Part shown: positions 17,685 through 26,047 of the stretch, piece by piece | Position numbering within the stretch: position 1 is the stretch's first letter | Layout: every line of letters starts with the position of its first letter | Source of the DNA: Desulfobacterales bacterium | GTDB lineage: Bacteria > Desulfobacterota > Desulfobacteria > Desulfobacterales > JAHDSC01 | Length of the DNA stretch: 47,377 nucleotides | Direction: 5' to 3' | Assembly: GCA_016931455.1 (NCBI GenBank) | Contig: JAFGES010000102.1 | Location: forward strand, 1-47,377 | Program-made: the position numbers and the translations under genes | The notes under the pieces: model-generated | Told to the model about the DNA's origin: nothing | Seen by the model: only the letters and a program-made list of their open reading frames with translations | Database searches by the model: none

Positions 17685-18293
17685 ATGCTAATCGAAATAA
17701 ATTCCGAAGATCCACAAAGACGACTTATCAAAATGGTGGTCGAGGTCCTTAAAAAAGGAGGTATAATTGCTTACCCCACTGATACATATTACGGAATTGG
17801 TTGCGATATCATGAATAAAAAAGCAATCCAGAAAGTATATCAACTCAAACAACGTGATAAAAACAAACCGTTCAGTTTTATCTGCTCTGGGCTCAAAAAC
17901 ATCAGTAATTATGCTAAGGTTTCAAATTATGCTTACAAAACAATGAAACGTCTATTACCCGGTCCATATACATTTATTCTGGAGGGTTCAAAGCTGGTAC
18001 CTAAAATTATGCTGACAAAACGGAAAACTGCTGGAATTCGAGTACCACAAAATCAGATATGTATCGCCTTGATAGAGGAACTAGAAAATCCGATAATTTC
18101 TACAAGTGCAACAATGCCGGACGGCAATATTTTTCAAGATCCATCCCTTATTCATGATTATTTCAAGTCCAGAATAGACGTTGTAATTGACGGGGGTTCC
18201 GTGCCCGGCCATCCATCTAGTATAATTTCATTGATCAATGACACGCCGGAAGTCATTCGAAAGGGATTAGGAGATGTTAGTGTATTTGAATAA
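17685..18293 (+). CDS. YrdC/Sua5/YciO-family protein (threonylcarbamoyl-AMP synthase-like)
   Basis: The protein (202 residues) has the YrdC/TsaC fold. Sua5/TsaC members make threonylcarbamoyl-AMP for tRNA t6A. The nucleotide-site motifs are visible: GGIIAYPTDTYYGIGCD, KQRDKNKPFSFIC, LLPGPYTFIL and GIRVPQ. Two features point to the YciO branch instead of TsaC: the size of about 200 residues, and the C-terminal RKGLGDVSVFE. The usual STSAN motif reads STSATMPDG here, with Thr where Asn is expected. Whether it makes t6A precursor is therefore uncertain. It stands alone on the plus strand between two minus-strand genes. Confidence 0.85.
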   Translation: MLIEINSEDPQRRLIKMVVEVLKKGGIIAYPTDTYYGIGCDIMNKKAIQKVYQLKQRDKNKPFSFICSGLKNISNYAKVSNYAYKTMKRLLPGPYTFILEGSKLVPKIMLTKRKTAGIRVPQNQICIALIEELENPIISTSATMPDGNIFQDPSLIHDYFKSRIDVVIDGGSVPGHPSSIISLINDTPEVIRKGLGDVSVFE

Positions 18294-18403
18294 AACGCCG
18301 AAAGCAAAAATCAATAAACTGCTCTTAAAAGAGCGGCAATTAAGATTCATTACAAAGTCATACTCCATCCTTTGTCCAAAAGGTTGCAATAGCAAACGAT
18401 TCC

Positions 18404-19318
18404 TTAATTATTAGATGACGGCACACAAAAAAAATCTGCATATAAACAAGAATTAAATGATTGATTGACAAGCTCTTTAAGTGACGAGCCGGTAAGGTAT
18501 TTTAGAAGAGAAAACTTCTTTTTTCGAGCATACACAGTAGATATTTTTCCTTTGATTCCTCCCATACGACCTGCCCATTCAATCGCATCTTCAAAGTTTC
18601 CAAGACGATCGATAAGCCCTAGAGACTTGGCTTCTTCTCCCGAAAATATCCGGCCATCGGCAAGACCCCTCATTTGCGCCTCGTTCATATTTCTTCCTTC
18701 AGAAACATCTCGAACAAACTGTTTATGTATTTTATTGACAAATTCCTGAAGGATCATCTTTTCATCCTGGGTCATTTCACGTAATGGAGATCCCATATCT
18801 TTGTATGTGCCACTTTTAACAACTACAGGAACCAATCCGATTTTGTTAAGAACCTCCTGGAAATTTGTATGCCCCATAATAACCCCGATACTTCCGGTTA
18901 TCGTGCCGGGGTTAGCCATAATACCATCAGTGCCTGCTGCAATATAATACCCTCCGGAGGCAGCGATAGAACCCATTGAAGCAATAATTTTTTTTGATGG
19001 TACTGTTTTTCTAACTTCTCTAAAAATTTCCTGTGAAGGTCCAACGCCACCGCCTGGAGAATTAATCCTTAAAACAATAGCCTTGATGGAATCGTCCTCA
19101 CGAAAGCTTTTTAGCGTACGTATTGCATCTTCACTATCAGCAATAACACCGGTTACTTCTATAATACCGACCTTTTCCCCGGCAATTTCATTGAGACCTG
19201 CAAAATCAGAATCTCTAAACCAAACAGCCAATAAAATGGACATAATTATTATCGCAGCGGTAATTACCACTGAAAAGACCAGAATAAAATACAGATATGG
19301 ATGTCTACGAGAAAACAT
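18404..19318 (-). CDS. sppA: Signal peptide peptidase SppA (short form)
   Basis: SppA is a membrane-anchored serine protease that degrades cleaved signal peptides. One N-terminal transmembrane helix (about residues 8-33) anchors the protein. The ClpP-like domain has INSPGGGVGPSQEI, the catalytic serine in SIAASGGYYIAAGTD, and the general-base lysine in KSGTYKDMGSPLREMT, giving the Ser-Lys dyad. At 304 residues it is the short, single-domain form. It lies downstream of rpsA on the same strand, a common neighbourhood in deltaproteobacteria, with the REP-like pair in between. Confidence 0.94.
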   Translation of the reverse strand: MFSRRHPYLYFILVFSVVITAAIIIMSILLAVWFRDSDFAGLNEIAGEKVGIIEVTGVIADSEDAIRTLKSFREDDSIKAIVLRINSPGGGVGPSQEIFREVRKTVPSKKIIASMGSIAASGGYYIAAGTDGIMANPGTITGSIGVIMGHTNFQEVLNKIGLVPVVVKSGTYKDMGSPLREMTQDEKMILQEFVNKIHKQFVRDVSEGRNMNEAQMRGLADGRIFSGEEAKSLGLIDRLGNFEDAIEWAGRMGGIKGKISTVYARKKKFSLLKYLTGSSLKELVNQSFNSCLYADFFCVPSSNN

Positions 19319-19375
19319 GACGTCAGTTACATAAAATGGGACTTAGAGGATATTTATAGAAGATAAAAAATTATT

Positions 19376-19433
19376 AGGAGCGGCTTCAGCCGTAATCTCG
19401 CATTTGATAAAAATAACCGCTAAATCCGCCCCT
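19376..19433. repeat. REP-like inverted pair (BIME-like element)
   Basis: Two related units lie head to head between rpsA and sppA. The first, 19376-19396, reads AGGAGCGGCTTCAGCCG and onward, and is itself a small hairpin (CGGCT/AGCCG). The second, 19413-19433, is on the opposite strand and, read in reverse complement, starts AGGGGCGGATTTAGCGG. I count 16 of 21 aligned bases identical. The sequence is much richer in GC than its surroundings. This matches the layout of repetitive extragenic palindromes (the AGGAGCGG...AGCCG class). It could form a long stem-loop in the rpsA-sppA transcript. No second copy was found in this window. Confidence 0.6.
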
Positions 19434-19484
19434 GTGAATGGCATCTTATAATTCATGAAAAAATAATTAAAGAACTACACCACT

Positions 19485-21332
19485 CTATTTCTCATTTAAC
19501 TTTTCCTGAAGATTTTCACGCAATATTTCTCCAAAACTGGAAGTCGCAGGCCCCATTTTGTTCACATAATCGCTGAGAAGAACCTGTTCATCCTCAATTT
19601 CAAGTCGTTTAATTGAAAGGCCGATCCTCCTTTCCTCGCTATTGATATTCATGACCCTAGCAGTAATGAGGTCGCCTACATTAAATTTACCTACAGGGGT
19701 TTTTATTTTTTCCTTACTAATTTCCGATACATGAACAAGTCCTTCAATACCTTCTTCCAATTCAACGAAGACACCGAAATCAGTAAGGTTTGTAATCGTA
19801 CCGGTTATTTCTTTTCCCACTTCATAACGCTCTGCAACCGTTTTCCAAGGATCTGTCTGTAGCTGCTTAATACCAAGAGAAAATCTTTCGTTTTCTTTCT
19901 CAATATCTAGAACAATAGCCTGAACAACATCTCCTTTTTTATAAATCTCAGAAGGATGCTTGATTCGCTTTGTCCAGCTGATATCTGAAATATGTACAAG
20001 GCCATCGATACCCTCGTCGATACCGATAAAAAGACCAAAATCAGTAATATTCTTAATTTTACCTTCAATCGTCGTACCAACAGGATACTTTTCACTAATA
20101 ACGTCCCATGGATTTGGAACAACCTGTTTCATTCCCAATGAAATACGCCTGTTTTCCGGTTTGATATCTAAGACAACCGCTTCCACGACTTCACCTACAG
20201 ACACGACCTTAGAGGGATGCCGGATCTTTCGGGTCCAAGACATTTCAGAAACATGTATCAATCCCTCGATCCCCTCTTCCAACTCTAGAAAAGCACCATA
20301 ATCCGTCAAGCTAACAACCTTGCCGCTGACTCGGGAACCTACCGGATATTTTTCTAAAACAGCAGTCCATGGATCTTCGGTGAGTTGCTTCATACCCAGT
20401 GAAACTCTTTCTCTTTCAACATCAAGATTAAGAATTTTCACTTTTATTTTATCTCCGACGGCAAAAAGCTCCGACGGATGTTTTACTCGTCCCCATGAAA
20501 TATCTGTTATGTGAAGCAGACCGTCAACTCCTCCTAAATCAACAAATACCCCATACTCGGTAATATTCTTTACGATCCCCTCAACGACCTTATCTTCATG
20601 AATGGCAGATAGAGTTGCACTCCTTTTTGATTCGCGCTCCTGTTCAAGAATAACACGCCGTGATAAAACAATATTGCTTCTCTTACGATTGTATTTAAGG
20701 ATCTTGAATGTGAAAGAATTACCAACCATTTCGTCAAGATTACGGATAGGACGCAGGTCCGCCTGTGAACCCGGTAAAAACGCCTGCACACCGATGTCTA
20801 CGGAAAAACCACCCTTTACGCGATTTATAATAACACCTTCTACAATTCCGTCATCGTCATAAGCTTTCTTTATTTCTTCCCATACTTTAATCTTGGCTGC
20901 TTTTTCCTTGGAAAGAATGACAACTTCATCTTCGTCATCCCACCACTCTACCATCACCTCAACTAAATCGCCTACATTGACATTTATGTTACCTTCTTCA
21001 TCTTGGAATTCTTGGATTCGTATCTGCCCTTCTGATTTGTATCCAATGTCAACCAATACATAATCTTTATCGACTGAAATGATCCTACCGGTAACGACTT
21101 CACCTTCTGCGAATCGTTTGAAGCTTTCTTCATACATATCCATCAAGTTTTCCATGTCATCACCAAAACCTGGAGCACTCTCTGATGATTTATCATCCGC
21201 TTTTTCATTATAAAATAGATCAGATTTCAATTCTTCATTTTGATCAATAACTGCCGACTCAATTACAGCTGAATTTAAAGCATTATCTGAGTCTAATTTT
21301 TCGTTTACATCGGTTTTTATAATATTTTCCAT
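19485..21332 (-). CDS. rpsA: 30S ribosomal protein S1
   Basis: S1 binds mRNA leaders on the 30S subunit and helps start translation. The protein has 615 residues with six S1 OB-fold repeats, roughly at residues 75-145, 160-228, 245-315, 330-400, 417-487 and 504-575. The repeated VxGxVxxxxxYGxFVxLxxGxxGLxHxSxxS pattern is clear, including SWGRVKHPSE, SWTRKIRHPS and SWTKRIKHPSE. An acidic, low-complexity extension of about 59 residues precedes the MENLMDMYEESF segment, where S1 of enterobacteria begins. A AAGGGGG sits about ten bases before ATG 21332. cmk lies upstream, the same order as in E. coli. Confidence 0.97.
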   Translation of the reverse strand: MENIIKTDVNEKLDSDNALNSAVIESAVIDQNEELKSDLFYNEKADDKSSESAPGFGDDMENLMDMYEESFKRFAEGEVVTGRIISVDKDYVLVDIGYKSEGQIRIQEFQDEEGNINVNVGDLVEVMVEWWDDEDEVVILSKEKAAKIKVWEEIKKAYDDDGIVEGVIINRVKGGFSVDIGVQAFLPGSQADLRPIRNLDEMVGNSFTFKILKYNRKRSNIVLSRRVILEQERESKRSATLSAIHEDKVVEGIVKNITEYGVFVDLGGVDGLLHITDISWGRVKHPSELFAVGDKIKVKILNLDVERERVSLGMKQLTEDPWTAVLEKYPVGSRVSGKVVSLTDYGAFLELEEGIEGLIHVSEMSWTRKIRHPSKVVSVGEVVEAVVLDIKPENRRISLGMKQVVPNPWDVISEKYPVGTTIEGKIKNITDFGLFIGIDEGIDGLVHISDISWTKRIKHPSEIYKKGDVVQAIVLDIEKENERFSLGIKQLQTDPWKTVAERYEVGKEITGTITNLTDFGVFVELEEGIEGLVHVSEISKEKIKTPVGKFNVGDLITARVMNINSEERRIGLSIKRLEIEDEQVLLSDYVNKMGPATSSFGEILRENLQEKLNEK

Positions 21333-21366
21333 GAAAACAATTACCCCCTTAGCCTATTTTATTCGC

Positions 21367-21385
21367 ATAACCTTGAAAAGGTTAT
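21367..21385. promoter_or_regulatory. Hairpin between cmk and rpsA
   Basis: A perfect 8-base inverted repeat, ATAACCTT / AAGGTTAT, surrounds a 3-base loop in the cmk-rpsA spacer, about 35 bases before the rpsA start. No T run follows in the direction of transcription, so it is not a classical terminator. It may be a leader structure for S1 autoregulation; this is inference. Confidence 0.35.
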
Positions 21386-21453
21386 ATAATCAATTAAATA
21401 TATCAAACTAATTTTAAAAAAACAATGAATAATTTTTTTTAAGAATACAAGGC

Positions 21454-22119
21454 TTAAAGCACCTCTTTGATATAAGACAGCATTAAGTGAACAACTTCTT
21501 TTGCAGAAAAATTTGTCGAATCAATAATAATCGCATCCGGGGCCGGTTTTAAGGGCGCTATATCTCGGCTGCTGTCATTCTTATCCCGTTGCTTAATATC
21601 TCTTTCGATCTCATCTAATGTTTGATAACATATTGATTTTAAATCGTTATAACGTCTATGCGTCCTAATTTCAGCAGATGCATCCAAGAAAAATTTTATG
21701 TCCGCATCTGGAAACACGACGGTACCCATATCACGCCCATCGAGTACGACACCCTTTTTTAGACCCATCTCTCTTTGCAAGCCAAAAAGAAATTTCCTTA
21801 CAATCGGTCTCGCAGAAACTTTCGAGGCAAGCATTGTTATTTCAGGATGCCGAATTTTTTCGGTAATATCCAAACCACCTGATAAAATTCTTACCCCCCT
21901 TTTATCTCTCACAAATTCGAATTTTAGAGTTTTGCAAAAATTTTCAAGTGCCGAATCATCATCTATCCTTAATTCAGCGGCTTTTGCTTCAAACGCAACC
22001 CCTCGGTAAAGAGCCCCGGTATCAATATATCTGTAACCTAGGCAATCTGCAAGCATACGCCCAACCGTCGTTTTTCCCGCACCTGCGGGTCCATCAATCA
22101 CAATGATTATTTTTTTCAA
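21454..22119 (-). CDS. cmk: Cytidylate kinase
   Basis: Cmk phosphorylates CMP and dCMP with ATP. The protein has 221 residues. The P-loop is IDGPAGAGKTTVGRMLA. YIDTGALYRGVAF, the conserved GRDMGTVVFPDADIKFFLDA and the RDKNDSSRDIAPLKPAPDAI segment, which supplies nucleotide-binding arginines and aspartate, all fit the family. It sits upstream of rpsA, which is the widely conserved cmk-rpsA order. The gene starts 177 bases after the oxidoreductase operon ends, so it may have its own promoter. Confidence 0.96.
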   Translation of the reverse strand: MKKIIIVIDGPAGAGKTTVGRMLADCLGYRYIDTGALYRGVAFEAKAAELRIDDDSALENFCKTLKFEFVRDKRGVRILSGGLDITEKIRHPEITMLASKVSARPIVRKFLFGLQREMGLKKGVVLDGRDMGTVVFPDADIKFFLDASAEIRTHRRYNDLKSICYQTLDEIERDIKQRDKNDSSRDIAPLKPAPDAIIIDSTNFSAKEVVHLMLSYIKEVL

Positions 22120-22295
22120 AGTATTTGTTTTAATTATGAATTATATTTAGATATTAATTATGGACTCTTAGGTTTGTTCTTCGGCCTATTTTTGCTGGTA
22201 GCTTTTGGAAAAGGGTATTTTCATCGGGAGGCAACATATTAAATTCAAATTATCTTAAGGTTCGCCGCTCAATCACAAAATCTTCATTAAAAGCT

Positions 22296-22829
22296 TTAAA
22301 TCGCTGCCTTTTTACCTGCCTCCAGCGCCTTCATATTGAGTAATATAAATTTCTCGTTGCCGGCGAACTCTTCTTTGGCGGATTTTATTAATAAATCAAA
22401 ATCGATGATTTTGCTGCGAGTGACAAAAGCGGCCAAGGCGACAATATTTGCTGCCCTCACATTCCCCAAATTCTTAGCAATATCAGTAGCCGGCACCATC
22501 AGTTCATCAATATCATCACGGTTCGTTCTGATGGGTATCAATGAGCTATTAATCAGGACAACCCCTCCTGATTTAACCACCGGTGCAAATTTTTCCAATG
22601 AAGGGCGGTTCATGGCAACCAAATGACGAGGATTTTTAATTATTGGTGAACCAATCGGGCGGTCGCTGATAACAACCAGGCAATAAGCTGTTCCACCTCT
22701 CATCTCAGGTCCGTAAGAAGGTATCCATGCCACCTCAAAGCCTTGCTCCATAGCTGCATGAGCAAGTATTTTTCCGCTTAATAAAATTCCCTGACCACCG
22801 AAGCCCGCGAACATCACTTCACTTTGCAT
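22296..22829 (-). CDS. 2-oxoacid:ferredoxin oxidoreductase gamma subunit
   Basis: The gamma subunit (177 residues) of a 2-oxoacid:ferredoxin oxidoreductase, which converts 2-oxoacid + CoA to acyl-CoA + CO2 and reduces ferredoxin. The N-terminus FAGFGGQGILLSGKILAHAAM is the family signature, followed by VAWIPSYGPEMRGGTAYCLVVIS and SPIIKNPRHLVAMN. GAGGAG lies about six bases before the ATG. It starts 15 bases after the beta gene and is the last gene of the ATPase-ferredoxin-alpha-beta-gamma operon. Whether the substrate is 2-oxoisovalerate or 2-oxoglutarate cannot be read from this subunit. Confidence 0.93.
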   Translation of the reverse strand: MQSEVMFAGFGGQGILLSGKILAHAAMEQGFEVAWIPSYGPEMRGGTAYCLVVISDRPIGSPIIKNPRHLVAMNRPSLEKFAPVVKSGGVVLINSSLIPIRTNRDDIDELMVPATDIAKNLGNVRAANIVALAAFVTRSKIIDFDLLIKSAKEEFAGNEKFILLNMKALEAGKKAAI

Positions 22830-22844
22830 TCAAATCTCCTCAGC

Positions 22845-23582
22845 CTATTCAGGTGTTTTGTATTCACCCAATTTATAATATGGGAGCAAAGTCTCCTCGG
22901 CCCACTTCACCGCCTCCACGGGGGTAAGCCCCCAGTTCGTGGGACATGTACTTACCAGCTCTACAAGGCTGAAGCAGCGGCCTTCCAATTGATACGTAAA
23001 CGCCTTTTTTATTGCTTCTTTTGCCTTAATAATATACTTCGGCTTGATCACAGTCTGCCGCGTTATATATCCCCGTGTTTCAAGCGACGATAGCAGTTCG
23101 GCCATCTTAATAGGCATCCCGACCTCTTCGACGTTACGCCCTAAGGGACAAGTCGTAGTACGCTGCCCAGGCATGGTTGTCGGTGCCATTTGCCCTCCTG
23201 TCATACCATAGACCGCGTTATTGACAAAAATTGTTGTAAACTTTTCTCCTCGGTTGGCAGCATGAATAATCTCACCCATCCCAATACTTGCAAGGTCGCC
23301 GTCACCCTGATAAGTAAATACAATCAAATCGGGCCGAACCCTTTTTATTCCGGTAGCCATTGCCGGTGCGCGACCGTGGGCGGCTTCTTGAAAATCAAAA
23401 GAGAAATAATTATAGGCTAAAACCGCGCAACCAACTGGTGATATACCGACCGTTCGGCCACGAATTCCCAACTCATCGATAACTTCGGCTACCAATCGAT
23501 GAATAACGCCATGGGTGCATCCCGGACAGTAATGCGTATGTTCATCAGTCAGAGCTTCCGGTTTTTTAAAGGTCTTCCCCAT
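22845..23582 (-). CDS. 2-oxoacid:ferredoxin oxidoreductase beta subunit (TPP-binding)
   Basis: The TPP-binding beta subunit, 245 residues. It starts with HYCPGCTHGVIHRLVAEVIDE and has GISPVGCAVLAYNYFSFDFQ. The TPP/Mg motif is VFTYQGDGDLASIGMGEIIHAANRGEKFTTIFVNN (GDGD ... NN). AVYGMTGGQMAPTT follows. CPGC and the later cysteines could hold a proximal Fe-S cluster, as in related enzymes. It lies between the alpha and gamma genes with gaps of 27 and 15 bases. Confidence 0.94.
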   Translation of the reverse strand: MGKTFKKPEALTDEHTHYCPGCTHGVIHRLVAEVIDELGIRGRTVGISPVGCAVLAYNYFSFDFQEAAHGRAPAMATGIKRVRPDLIVFTYQGDGDLASIGMGEIIHAANRGEKFTTIFVNNAVYGMTGGQMAPTTMPGQRTTTCPLGRNVEEVGMPIKMAELLSSLETRGYITRQTVIKPKYIIKAKEAIKKAFTYQLEGRCFSLVELVSTCPTNWGLTPVEAVKWAEETLLPYYKLGEYKTPE

Positions 23583-23609
23583 TTTATCCGCTCCTTGCTT
23601 TATTCTAAT

Positions 23610-24692
23610 TTATGCCTTGTTTTTATCCAGGAAAGACTTAACGACATAAATAACTTCTTCAGGTGTCGGAACATCTCCGCCACACTTCCCATACCATTTA
23701 ACAGGACGCTTTCCCAGGACACATCGCTGCACATCTTCTACCATCTGCCCCATGCTCATTTCAATACATGCTACTACTTCACAACTTTGTTTCGAGGCCG
23801 CATCGCTTATCGCTTTTTCAGGAAACGGAAAAAGTGTTTGAGGTCTTATCATCCCTACTTCAAATCCCTCGGCTTTCATATTATCAATAGCCGTTCTGCA
23901 AACTCTGCTCATAGTGCCGTAACTAACGATGAGGACTTTATAATCAGCATCTAAATTATAGGGCTCATATTTAGTATCCTCACGCTTCATCCGTTCATAT
24001 TTGGCTTTCAATAACAGATTATGATCGTTTAGTTCATCAGGATCTAAAAAAAGCGATTTAACGATATTGGGCTTATCACTATTGCGTGTAGCCATGCCGT
24101 TGGTAGCCCATTGATCTTTATTGGTCGGTTCGGATCGGAGATTTTCCGGAAATTCGATAGGCTCCATCATTTGCCCAATTAAGCCGTCGCCCAAAATCAT
24201 CACCGGATTTCGATATTTTTCAGCTAACGGAAATGCCTTCATAACCATTTCAACAGCTTCCTGAACACTTGACGGTGCCATTACAAACAACCTATAATCA
24301 CCATGTCCGCCGCCTTTTGTCGCCTGAAAATAATCGCCCTGAGATGGAAGAATGCCTCCCAACCCCGGTCCGCCTCGCATAATATTAACAAAGACCGCCG
24401 GCAACTGGGCACTGGCTATATAGCTGAGTCCCTCACTCATTAGACTTATACCCGGACTTGATGATGTCGTAAAAATTCGCTCACCGCATCCCGCTGCCCC
24501 AAAAATCATATAGGAAACCGCAACTTCGCTTTCTGCCTGCAAGAACACTCCCCTGATTTCCGGCAAGCGTCGGGAAAGGTATTCGGAAACTTCGGATTGA
24601 GGAGTAATCGGATAGGCGAAATAGTTAAGGCATCCAGCTCTGATTGCCGCCTCACCAATTGCCTCGTTGCCCTTCATTAATATCTTGCCCAT
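23610..24692 (-). CDS. vorB: 2-oxoacid:ferredoxin oxidoreductase alpha subunit, VorB-type
   Basis: The alpha subunit, 360 residues, with the pyrimidine-binding domain and the transketolase C-terminal domain. It opens MKGNEAIGEAAIRAGCLNYF, then YPITPQSEVSEYLSRRLPE, FLQAESEVAVSYMIFGAAG and TTSSSPGISLMSEGLSYI. RGGPGLGGILPSQGDY is also typical. These motifs match proteins commonly annotated as VorB (3-methyl-2-oxobutanoate:ferredoxin oxidoreductase), though KorA proteins look alike. A strong GGAGGGGG precedes the ATG. It follows the ferredoxin-type delta subunit by 15 bases. Confidence 0.92.
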   Translation of the reverse strand: MGKILMKGNEAIGEAAIRAGCLNYFAYPITPQSEVSEYLSRRLPEIRGVFLQAESEVAVSYMIFGAAGCGERIFTTSSSPGISLMSEGLSYIASAQLPAVFVNIMRGGPGLGGILPSQGDYFQATKGGGHGDYRLFVMAPSSVQEAVEMVMKAFPLAEKYRNPVMILGDGLIGQMMEPIEFPENLRSEPTNKDQWATNGMATRNSDKPNIVKSLFLDPDELNDHNLLLKAKYERMKREDTKYEPYNLDADYKVLIVSYGTMSRVCRTAIDNMKAEGFEVGMIRPQTLFPFPEKAISDAASKQSCEVVACIEMSMGQMVEDVQRCVLGKRPVKWYGKCGGDVPTPEEVIYVVKSFLDKNKA

Positions 24693-24707
24693 ATTTTCCC
24701 CCTCCGT

Positions 24708-24941
24708 TTATTCTTGCTTTACCGTATCTTTAACAGTTTCCGTAATCGTAATGGCCACATCAGGACACATCAGACAACATGCCTTACAGAAAATACAGTC
24801 GTCAGGGCGTGCTTGATATACCGGATAATAACCCTTTTTATTGACTTTATCAGAAATCTCCAAAACCTTTTTAGGGCAAACGGTTACACATAATCCGCAT
24901 CCTTTACATCTGTCCACATCAATATTGAATTCATATGTCAT
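24708..24941 (-). CDS. 2-oxoacid oxidoreductase delta subunit (2[4Fe-4S] ferredoxin)
   Basis: A 77-residue bacterial ferredoxin-type protein with two complete [4Fe-4S] motifs: CKGCGLCVTVCP (Cys12, 15, 18, 22) and CIFCKACCLMCP (Cys49, 52, 55, 59; Cys56 is an extra one). It passes electrons from the TPP centre to external ferredoxin. It is the second gene of the operon, five bases after the P-loop ATPase and 15 before alpha. The C-terminus is a short charged tail. Confidence 0.94.
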   Translation of the reverse strand: MTYEFNIDVDRCKGCGLCVTVCPKKVLEISDKVNKKGYYPVYQARPDDCIFCKACCLMCPDVAITITETVKDTVKQE

Positions 24942-24946
24942 ACAGC

Positions 24947-25645
24947 TTAATTCCTTATTTTTACAGCCTTTTTCCAGGGAGGCACAAGTTGCCTTTCAAT
25001 CGGTAATACGGGACAAGTAAAGCGATTGCTATCTATTTGCGGGAGCAATTCCACACAAACGGTTATAAACTCAAGCGGCAATCCACTTTCCTTTGAAAAA
25101 GATTTAACAAAATCGTAGCCTTTGTATATATCATCTACGGTTGTTTCGTCTATCAGGTTTGCATTGCCTATAATACCGCTGATTTTCATTTTCGAGGTCT
25201 TCTCAATATCCGCCCGCATTTTGAGACAACCTTCCACCGTATCTGTAAAAGGTCGAGAAGGATTTACAACCTGAAGCATGTGAACGAGTTTATTTTTGAA
25301 TGAATCCGCTAGCGCTGCCAGCACGGTCGCCCCCACATCATTACCTCCGGCATCTATTAATGTCAGTTGACTTGGATGCCGGATCATTCCTGATATTGCA
25401 GGGCTTAAAATGGGAAGATCGGCCTGCAGATATTTTTCCGGTGGTACAACCACATCAATACCTAGTTCAGCAAGCAGGCCTCTAACCTCACGAGTTCTGA
25501 AATAAGGATTAACCAAATCAAGATCTGCAAGACGAACATCTAAACCGGAACGTTTAGCATTTACAGCAAGATTTATTGCAACCTCGGTTTTTCCACTGCC
25601 ATAGTTGCCGACAATTATGTAAATTCCTCTCAGGTGGACTCCCAT
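24947..25645 (-). CDS. P-loop ATPase associated with the 2-oxoacid oxidoreductase operon
   Basis: A 232-residue P-loop NTPase of unknown role. Walker A is GNYGSGKT (residues 13-20). ADLDLVNPYFRTREVRGLL (40-58) is a switch-like motif conserved in related proteins, and LIDAGGNDVGAT (96 on) resembles a DxxG/Walker B motif. The fold is of the MinD/CobQ/dethiobiotin-synthetase type. The protein is soluble with no cysteine motif. It is the first gene of the operon, five bases before the ferredoxin subunit. A role in assembling or activating the enzyme is plausible but not demonstrated. Confidence 0.8.
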   Translation of the reverse strand: MGVHLRGIYIIVGNYGSGKTEVAINLAVNAKRSGLDVRLADLDLVNPYFRTREVRGLLAELGIDVVVPPEKYLQADLPILSPAISGMIRHPSQLTLIDAGGNDVGATVLAALADSFKNKLVHMLQVVNPSRPFTDTVEGCLKMRADIEKTSKMKISGIIGNANLIDETTVDDIYKGYDFVKSFSKESGLPLEFITVCVELLPQIDSNRFTCPVLPIERQLVPPWKKAVKIRN

Positions 25646-26047
25646 CTAAATTTGATCCACTAACCCTATATCCGATGTATTAGATAAAATATCAAAAATT
25701 TAAAAATCATAACAATGCAATAAAACAATATTATGATGCTACCTATTTTCTATTTCTGTTTTTGTCAAGTTTTTTCAATAGATAGAATATTGAGGAAATA
25801 ATAAAATATTGAACCGGACTGCATCGATGTTTCTTTTTTTTCTTTTGATAGTTTTTTTTTTGTGCTAATCAGAAACCACATATATCATATTTTCAAAATA
25901 AAATCTTAGACAGCAAACCATATCTTACTCGGAAATTCTAATCTAAATCAAAAAGATGCATGCTACATCGTAAAAGTGTGAATACTATTTATCGCAAAGG
26001 TGCTTTTTCGGTAAAAATTTACGCCAAGAAATTTAAAATATCTGATT
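25646..26047. other. Divergent intergenic region, oxidoreductase operon / namZ
   Basis: About 400 AT-rich bases. A full consensus TTGACA lies on the minus strand (complement of 25763-25768), but the hexamer 17 bases on (TAGGTA, complement of 25740-25745) is a poor -10. I see no RNA gene, no repeat and no coding segment. Promoters for both flanking genes should lie here. Confidence 0.4.

Noticed and set aside
18321-18334. GCTCTTAAAAGAGC palindrome after the YciO-like gene as terminator
   Set aside because: The loop is only two to four bases and no T run follows, so it is not convincing.
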